Positions 10,448-14,847 of a DNA stretch of 14,847 nt are shown piece after piece. Under the pieces are notes generated by a model that worked only from the letters and a program-made list of their open reading frames with translations, ran no database searches and was not told where the DNA came from. The DNA comes from Conus ventricosus. Lineage: Eukaryota; Mollusca; Gastropoda; Neogastropoda; Conidae. Numbering within the stretch: the first letter of the stretch is position 1; every line of letters begins with the position of its first letter. The stretch spans positions 1-14,847 of the forward strand of contig JAFLJL010014846.1 in NCBI GenBank assembly GCA_018398815.1, in the 5' to 3' direction. Made by a program: the position numbers and the translations under genes.

Positions 10448-10550
10448 GTTGTTGTTTGTTGTTGTTGTTGTTTGTTGTTGTTGTTGTTTGCTGTTGTTGT
10501 TGTTGTTGTTGTTTGTTGTTGCTGTTTTGTTGTGTTGTTGTTGTTGTCTT
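10447..10550. repeat. (TTG)n trinucleotide tract
   Basis: Imperfect TTG repeats with TTTG interruptions and two TGCTG steps form a compound microsatellite with the GT run before it. Confidence 0.95.
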
Positions 10551-10573
10551 CAATTTAACGTATTTCCACATAG

Positions 10574-10625
10574 ACGAAGAGAAAGGATTTGGAGAGGAGG
10601 AGGATGAGGAGGAGGTAGGTGGGTG
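10574..10625. repeat. GGA/GGT-rich simple tract
   Basis: GAGAGGAGGAGGATGAGGAGGAGG is followed by TAGGTGGGTGGG. The GGGTGGG end has little room for a four-run quadruplex. It is the last simple-sequence block before AT-rich unique DNA. Confidence 0.8.
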
Positions 10626-10911
10626 GGTTATCTTGCTATCATATACCAAAAAAAAAAGCATCTTTACAATACAATGAAAAAAGAAGAAGAAAGGTATGGG
10701 AAAGCCAACTTTGAATAACTATTTTGAAACATAACACAAACTATAACAAATGTCCCATAGGACTGCGTAGTAAACAGTTCGCAAAATCAAACAACAAACT
10801 ACAATTCTCAAGAATACTGTCAAGAGAACTTTCACGTCTGTTTCAACTATAATCTTATGCGGACTGTGCATAAGATTACAGCTGAATGATGAATGATGTT
10901 TTTGTAACACA
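10626..10911. other. AT-rich spacer before the LINE remnant
   Basis: There is an A10 run near 10649 and short A/G stretches, then AT-rich sequence without recognisable domains. A 70-codon minus-strand frame at 10719-10931 has no known motif and is probably random. The sequence could include the 5' untranslated part of the LINE that follows, but I see no boundary such as a target-site duplication. Confidence 0.5.
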
Positions 10912-11554
10912 ATGTCCTCTGCGTTAGACACATGGCCCTCACAGGTGCGGCTTCAAATAGGATTTTTCAATATCAACAGTGCTAGAAATCCAACCGATGA
11001 TATTGCATCAATTCTATATAATATTGGCAATAACTTTCATGTGTTTTGTATTGCTGAATCTCGATTAACAGATGTGATTCCATTCCTGATTCCGATATGT
11101 TCATGCCTAACTATAATATAAACCGACGTGACCCAGTTACGCCTAAATCAACCGGATTACTTTTATAACTGTTCAAACTCAGTAAATTTCAAAAGACTGT
11201 CTCATTTAGAAAAATATTTGGATAGAAATTACTCTTCGATATTCTAAACCAATCTTGTGAGGATTTCTATACAGAAACCCAGCTGAAACCACCGACTGGA
11301 ATGACAAGTTTAATTCAATGATGGATGCTGCAATTTTGGAGTCTAAAGAGATCATTCTTTTGGGTGATTTTAACATAGATTTGACAAAACCTGGAACAAA
11401 ATGGGAGTCGTATTTATGCTATGTATGGTTAAGAACAAATAATTGATCGACCGACACGTATTACTGAACATACTGAAACTCTAATTGATCATATTGATGT
11501 TAATACAAAAGCAAACAAACCGGATGCAGTTACCATTCATCGGTTTGTTTAACA
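10912..11554 (+). pseudogene. LINE endonuclease domain, broken
   Basis: In an intact element this domain nicks the target DNA to prime reverse transcription. The first frame opens at an ATG at 10912 and reads IGFFNINSARN at 10957-10989, the N-terminal strand of the fold, then a CIAESRLTD block carrying the conserved Glu. A frameshift between about 11070 and 11085 moves the reading to PDSDMFMPNYNI. GDFNIDL is at 11363-11383 in another frame, and PTRIT and LIDHI are at 11451-11495 in the third. The usual Ser-Asp-His end motif reads SYHSSV at 11528-11545, so its Asp is replaced by Tyr. At least three frameshifts and a TAA at about 11168 disable it. Upstream ORF1 was not found. Confidence 0.88.
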
Positions 11555-11584
11555 TGAAGGAAGAAAGGTGTTAAAATTCCCAAG

Positions 11585-12004
11585 TTGGGACATAAGAAAA
11601 TCTTTTATAGATGCTTTAAACATTTTGATAGAAATGCTTTCCTTTATAATTTACTTCACGCAGGTTTACATTATATTTACCAAGTAAGAAACCCCGATGA
11701 TGCTGTTAACTTCTGGATTAATACATTTAGTTTAGTGTATAATAGACATACTCCTTTTGTAAGGAAAACAGTTAAATATATAATCAAACCACCTTGGTTG
11801 ACAAAAGAAACTGGCGATGAAAGATATGAAAGAGACCATTATCTCAGGTCAAAAGACAAACAACAATTCAAAAAACAAAGAAATAAAGTAAATTCTATGA
11901 AACGAATAGCGAAGAAAAAATATATTCAAGTTTTAGTATCCTCTTCACAGAATTCAAAAGTGATTTGGAAAACTATTTTAATCTTTCAAACAATAATAAA
12001 TTGA
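11585..12004 (+). pseudogene. LINE ORF2 linker between endonuclease and reverse transcriptase
   Basis: This is the longest surviving frame of the LINE, 139 codons. It reads HKKIFYRCFKHFDRNAF near the start, then PDDAVNFWINTF, PPWLTKE and a basic stretch KKQRNKVNSMKRIAKKKY. This pattern of an aromatic His-Phe-Asp block, a Pro-Pro-Trp block and a Lys/Arg-rich coiled region is typical of the linker between the two enzymatic domains in Jockey-type elements. The ATG at 11585 is only an internal Met and not a true start. The frame ends at a TGA just past 12000, and homologous residues (ISPEDLNFHFAN) continue in another frame to a TAA at 12142. Confidence 0.82.
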
Positions 12005-12205
12005 ACTCTTCTTCTCAAAATCCAATAAAAGAAATATCACCAGAAGATCTGAACTTTCATTTTGCAAATGATGCTAATGACATTATAACAAATGACAAAA
12101 CTGATGATAACGGTTTACAAGAGTTCCAACAATATTGTCGTTAAAAAATGTCACTTCAGTTTTCGCCATACCGTATTTTTCAATAACTGAAGTTTTCATT
12201 TGGTT

Positions 12206-12964
12206 GCTGACATAAAATCAGTCAGGAACCAGAGACTAAACGGAATCGATGGTAGGGTATTGAGAATCTCTTCAACAGTTATTGCTGATACACTCACCTA
12301 TGCTTATAATCTGTGCTTTGAAAAAGAATATTTCTCCATAAAATTTAAACAGGCCAAAGTGATACCTTAACTCAAGAATGGAGATCTTGCCAATCCCTCG
12401 AACTACAGACCCATTTCAATTCTTTCCCTCTTGTCAAAACCACTTGAATGACATGTTCAAATACATCTTTATTCTCATCCGAAATTTTAAGATCTGATTC
12501 ATGACAGTCAATCAGGTTTTCGACAAAAATTATTCTTGCCATTCGTCTCTTATACAGCTTGTAGATAAATGTGTATCTAATATAAACAATGAATTTTACT
12601 GGAAATCTTTTTGTTGATTTTGCTAAAGTTTTGGACGTCATCAACATTCTCATCTTATAAAAAAGCTTACATATTACAAACTATCAAGTATGGCTATATA
12701 TTTTATCAGATCTTTTCTTACTGATCGCTAACAACTTGTTGAAGTTAGTTCCAACAGGTCCGAGTTACTTTCTTTGAAATTTGGTATTCCTCAAGGATCT
12801 GTTTTAGGACCTCTCTTATTTTCTATCTACATAAAAGACTTGCCTTTACGCACGAAATGCGGTTGTGAAATGTTTGCTGACGAACTTCACTGCAATCAAA
12901 TAGTGCTAATCCTACCACTCTAGTAAATAACCTTCAGAGCAATATCAATAGACTAAAAACTAAC
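12206..12964 (+). pseudogene. LINE reverse transcriptase domain, broken and truncated
   Basis: The order of conserved blocks is LNGIDG (12236-12253), then SNYRPIS (12398-12418), QSGFR (12509-12523) followed after a frameshift by YSCHSSLIQLVDKC (from 12531), IPQGSVLGPLLF (12786-12821) and a catalytic block reading FADE at 12873-12884 where FADD is expected. In-frame stops occur at 12368 (TAA) and 12449 (TGA), with several more in the 12530-12780 stretch. After the catalytic block the family-like residues continue in a different frame (NNLQSNINRL, ending about 12958), consistent with a one-base loss inside the second Asp codon. The domain ends at the LTR boundary. It is inactive. Confidence 0.9.
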
Positions 12965-12969
12965 GGCGC

Positions 12970-13519
12970 TGCCGCCGCACCTACAAGGAGTACGTCCACT
13001 CCGACGAACACCAGGGACCGAAGTGAAGCTACCCCAACGCATTCCGCCCTGGTCGGAATCAAGCGAACTCCACTCACAACACAAAACAGCGATTGGTCAG
13101 AACAGCGTATCCCTCCGCAGAGCTGACACGCCCGACCAACGGACTAGTTGTTGCTCGTGCAACAACACGGACAATTTACCACAACAACTCACAGACTTGA
13201 CAACACCAACAACAGCCGATATCCTGCCCCGCCTTCTCTGGTGTAGAACCAAAGTAGCAAAAGGGTAACAATCGGAAACGAAACCAACCTCCCGCTTCCA
13301 TCCCCTCAACAAGTGAAGATTGGAATTCAAGAATATTGTATGTCTTATTTCCCCAGCCCCTACCTAGCCTAACCTTCCACCTTAACCAAACCCCAATCTT
13401 ACACACGCACGCTCGCACACACAATATACACATATGCACACGCACACGCTCTCTATTTCTGAACTACCATTACTCCAAACACATGGACGGCTGATTTACT
13501 ACCGCCGATCGGTGACACA
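12970..13519 (-). mobile_element. Putative 3' LTR of a Ty3/gypsy-type element
   Basis: Read on the minus strand, a polypurine run AGGCAGGGGGG is followed directly by TGTGTCACC, the classic junction of internal region and 3' LTR, with the LTR starting at 13519. A matching CA end lies at 12970-12971 (TGCCGCC on the plus strand), almost exactly where the LINE homology stops, giving a 550-bp LTR with TG...CA ends. Only one LTR is in the window, so the ends cannot be confirmed by comparison. Short open frames on both strands here have no known domain. The exact left end could be off by several bases. Confidence 0.6.
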
Positions 13520-13580
13520 CCCCCCTGCCTAAGTTTTAACTACAGGTTAAAACCAACAAAAACTTCTCACTCGATCGGCG
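13503..13580. repeat. Nested inverted repeats around the polypurine tract and LTR edge
   Basis: The outer arms are CGCCGATCGGTGA at 13503-13515 and TCACTCGATCGGCG at 13567-13580, complementary apart from one extra base. The inner arms GTTTTAAC (13533-13540) and GTTAAAAC (13546-13553) are perfect with a 5-base loop. The outer arm lies inside the putative LTR and its partner in the internal region. Confidence 0.8.
13520..13530 (-). promoter_or_regulatory. Polypurine tract before the 3' LTR
   Basis: AGGCAGGGGGG on the minus strand abuts the LTR start TGTGTC. In LTR retroelements such a tract primes plus-strand DNA synthesis. Its position between the last pol residue and the LTR supports the proposed orientation. 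Confidence 0.6.
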
Positions 13581-13960
13581 TTTACTCACACCCTACCTAT
13601 TAACAATCCAATTCCCCATCACTCACTCTGACCTGTTGTTACTTTTGATGCACCCCAACATCATCATTCCAACATCACTTTTAAATACATCATTAACCGC
13701 AGAATACATTAATCAACCTGGTCTAACTCTGCCTCACACGACCTTAACGCAGACACTTACAGGCAGCTGTTACACTACGCTCTACATATAAATTTCGTAA
13801 CTGAGGGTGTTCTGACCATGCACGACCGCTATGCAACACGTGCTACAAATACCACACCCCCAGTAAACACTTTGCTACGTCATTCTCTTCCAATGACACT
13901 GACACATGCATATCTTCGACAATGTCAACCCTTGACACAGGTAAATGGAACTTACAGGTT
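13531..13960 (-). other. Non-coding internal region of the LTR element, between pol and 3' LTR
   Basis: I see no open frame with a recognisable domain on either strand, and no env-like reading frame. A plus-strand frame at 13818-14096 runs into the CT microsatellite and is not gene-like. By position this is the 3' untranslated internal region of the minus-strand element. Confidence 0.5.
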
Positions 13961-13982
13961 CTCTCTTTCTCTTCTCTCTCTC

Positions 13983-14033
<51 letters not shown>
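13961..14033. repeat. (CT)n microsatellite
   Basis: CT repeats with a few TTC interruptions run through an uninterrupted stretch at 14000-14033. They directly abut the stop codon of the RNase H fragment on the minus strand, so the microsatellite arose inside or next to the 3' end of pol. Confidence 0.95.
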
Positions 14034-14035
<2 letters not shown>

Positions 14036-14136
14036 GGCAAGCGACTCAAGAAGTCTGCCGCCACATTGTCCTCTCCAGACACTGCCTGCACCGTAAACTG
14101 GAATGGCTGCAGCTGCAGTGCCCACCTTGTGATCCT
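14032..14136 (-). pseudogene. Ty3/gypsy RNase H C-terminal fragment with stop codon
   Basis: The minus strand gives a clean 34-residue piece beginning RITRWALQLQPFQFTV and ending GEDNVAADFLSRLP, then TAG at 14034-14032. This is the C-terminal end of the RNase H domain that follows reverse transcriptase in Ty3/gypsy pol: an R-x-x-R-W-A-L helix, a Phe-Thr-Val strand and the A-D-x-L-S-R terminus. Everything upstream in RNase H and all of the reverse transcriptase are missing. The piece is joined directly to integrase C-terminal sequence at about 14136-14139. The stop directly after the LSR block suggests RNase H was the end of the polyprotein, although the CT microsatellite makes the last codon uncertain. 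Confidence 0.85.
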
Positions 14137-14138
14137 CC

Positions 14139-14295
14139 CACTAGTACTCTAGACCCCACAGCTACCTTCCTGGGTTTCGTCCTCAAATGAAAAATGTCGC
14201 TTGTACCTGCAACCTGCTGTTGCCAAGCTCTTCTTTGTCAACTCACACGTCTCAGCTACCTTGTTCCTTAAGTTAACGACGTCCTCTGCCGCTGT
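14139..14295 (-). pseudogene. Ty3/gypsy integrase C-terminal fragment
   Basis: The minus strand reads DVVNLRNKVAETCELTKKSL and then CRYKRHF in one frame (about 14283 down to 14192). After a frameshift it continues as TKPRKVAVGSRVLV (14180-14139). This is the helical region and the start of the SH3-like C-terminal domain that follows the integrase catalytic core in Ty3/gypsy elements, with the typical R-Y-K, K-P-R-K and V-G-x-R-V-L pattern. It should continue with a hydrophobic strand and a Trp-Lys-Gly-Pro motif, but instead switches to RNase H sequence. A TAG lies in the first frame at the Gly-Val after the frameshift. Confidence 0.82.
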
Positions 14296-14713
14296 GCGGA
14301 ACTCTTGCCTTTGGTTGCAACCAGAGATCCCTCAGTATCTGCATGGGCCTGCGCATCAGTGGCTTCCTTACAAGGGAAACTCTTGAGACTCTTCCCTTAA
14401 CAGTACGCTGACACTGGACACATGACTGGCAGTACCGACGAATGTCAGCATGCATGCTGGCCAATAAAAATGGCGACCAACTCGCTCCTTGGTTCGGGTG
14501 GTACCTAAGTGTCCAGACATGGGTACGTCGTGGGCTAGCTTCATCACCGTGGGCCCGTAGTTCAGCTGGGACGCAGATTTGACTCGCTACATCCTTGGGA
14601 CCCTCAAACCGCCTGACCAGTACACCAGATTGCCGAGCGTACTCGACTCGTCCAAACTTGGTGTGGAAGTGCGTCCCTGCTTCACACGCACTCGAGCCTT
14701 CCTCAGGTTTCAT
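14296..14713 (-). pseudogene. Ty3/gypsy integrase zinc-binding region fused to a post-core segment
   Basis: The open frame from 14713 encodes GVLVRRFEGPKDVASQICV (residues 30-48) and AELRA, the stretch that precedes the integrase zinc finger. Residues 55-86 are out of frame: a neighbouring frame gives MKLAHD and SGHLG, with the two His ligands at plus positions 14530-14532 and 14509-14511, and ends FYWP. The original frame resumes with MHADIRRYCQSCVQCQRTVK (residues 87-106), carrying the Cys-x-x-Cys ligands. After KPLM at residue 120 it jumps to RPMQILRDLW, which normally lies after the catalytic core. The Asp-Asp-Glu core is therefore absent. The frame runs on to a stop at 14273-14275, out of frame with the C-terminal piece. 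Confidence 0.88.
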
Positions 14714-14847
14714 CCTGGTCCTGCATCTGAATTAACTGCTGGGTAGAGGTGTTCAGAATGCACTCCTCGACGGGCAGTGGTACTGGTTCTTGCGCTCCCT
14801 GGCTCTCTGCGCACGTGTCTGCACTGCCCTACCAACGCCGGTCTGGG
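14714..14847 (-). pseudogene. Pol linker before integrase, runs off the right edge
   Basis: On the minus strand, AVQTRAQRARE is readable from about 14827, followed in other frames by EPVPLPVEE and STQQLIQMQDQDETL, which leads by a frameshift near 14712-14716 into the integrase fragment. A T-R-A-Q block followed by a Q-L-I-x-x-Q-x-x-D-E-T-L block is what I expect between protease and integrase in elements with integrase placed early. Here the upstream sequence is not RNase H, as the canonical Ty3/gypsy order would require. The protease and gag should lie beyond the window. Confidence 0.55.

Larger units (their letters stand above)
10912..12964 (+). mobile_element. Non-LTR retrotransposon (LINE) remnant, 3'-truncated, multiple frameshifts
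   Basis: Domains of a non-LTR retrotransposon ORF2 lie in the usual order on the plus strand: apurinic/apyrimidinic-type endonuclease (10912-11554), a basic linker (11585-12110) and reverse transcriptase (12206-12964). The pieces are spread over all three frames. Intact motifs include GDFNIDL, LIDHI, SNYRPIS, QSGFR and IPQGSVLGPLLF. Base composition is clearly AT-rich compared with both sides. The element stops abruptly soon after the catalytic block of the reverse transcriptase, where a minus-strand LTR begins, so the thumb and C-terminal parts are absent here. The arrangement fits Jockey/CR1-type LINEs; I cannot fix the clade. It cannot encode a working protein. Confidence 0.92.

Noticed and set aside
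10164..10661. Minus-strand 165-codon frame with poly-Gln, poly-Asn, Thr-His and poly-Ser
   Set aside because: It is the translation of GT, TTG and GGA microsatellites, and overlapping plus-strand frames are just as long.
12153..12193. Inverted repeat ACTTCAGTT / AACTGAAGT
   Set aside because: The 9-bp stem with a loop of over 20 bases lies inside decayed LINE sequence; too weak to call a functional structure.
13023..13445. Short open frames on both strands within the putative LTR
   Set aside because: All are under 90 codons, overlap on opposite strands, and show no recognisable domain.

Overview
This is a stretch of animal nuclear DNA with no intact host gene that I can recognise. It holds long tandem arrays, microsatellites and two decayed retrotransposons. 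The retroelements are of kinds common in marine invertebrates: a non-LTR element with an apurinic-type endonuclease followed by reverse transcriptase, and a Ty3/gypsy-type LTR element. A mollusc or other lophotrochozoan is my best guess, but the sequence alone does not prove it. Nothing looks bacterial: there are no operons, Shine-Dalgarno sites, CRISPR arrays, rRNAs or tRNAs.

Layout. 1-389 is unique sequence without a gene. 390-611 is a T/G-rich tract and a segment that looks like the end of a dispersed repeat. 626-703 is a GA microsatellite. 704-8440 is one large, strongly pyrimidine-biased satellite block made of three related minisatellites: family A (about 44-45 bp units, 704-2640), family B (about 46 bp, 2669-5893) and family C (about 41 bp, 6238-7703). 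Degenerate A-like and C-like copies lie between and after them (5912-6240, 7704-8440). At about 8450 the strand bias flips and a tetranucleotide-based array D runs to about 10083. It is followed by poly-G, GT, TTG and GGA tracts to about 10625.

10912-12964 is a plus-strand non-LTR retrotransposon (LINE) remnant. It shows endonuclease, linker and reverse-transcriptase pieces in the normal order, broken by many frameshifts and stops. It ends abruptly just after the catalytic block of the reverse transcriptase. There the sequence switches to a minus-strand LTR element: a putative 3' LTR at 12970-13519, a polypurine tract at 13520-13530, about 500 bp of non-coding sequence, then pol fragments to the right edge.

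Reading the minus strand 5' to 3', the pol fragments are a TRAQ-like linker, the integrase zinc-binding region, the integrase C-terminal region and the last 34 residues of RNase H with a stop codon. The integrase catalytic core and all of the reverse transcriptase are missing. Integrase lying before RNase H, with RNase H ending the polyprotein next to the 3' LTR, fits the Gmr1-like Ty3/gypsy order (PR-INT-RT-RH) rather than the usual RT-RH-INT order. The simplest history is a LINE hit by a Gmr1-like element whose copy here is an internally deleted, dead derivative. The rest of both elements should lie beyond the right edge.
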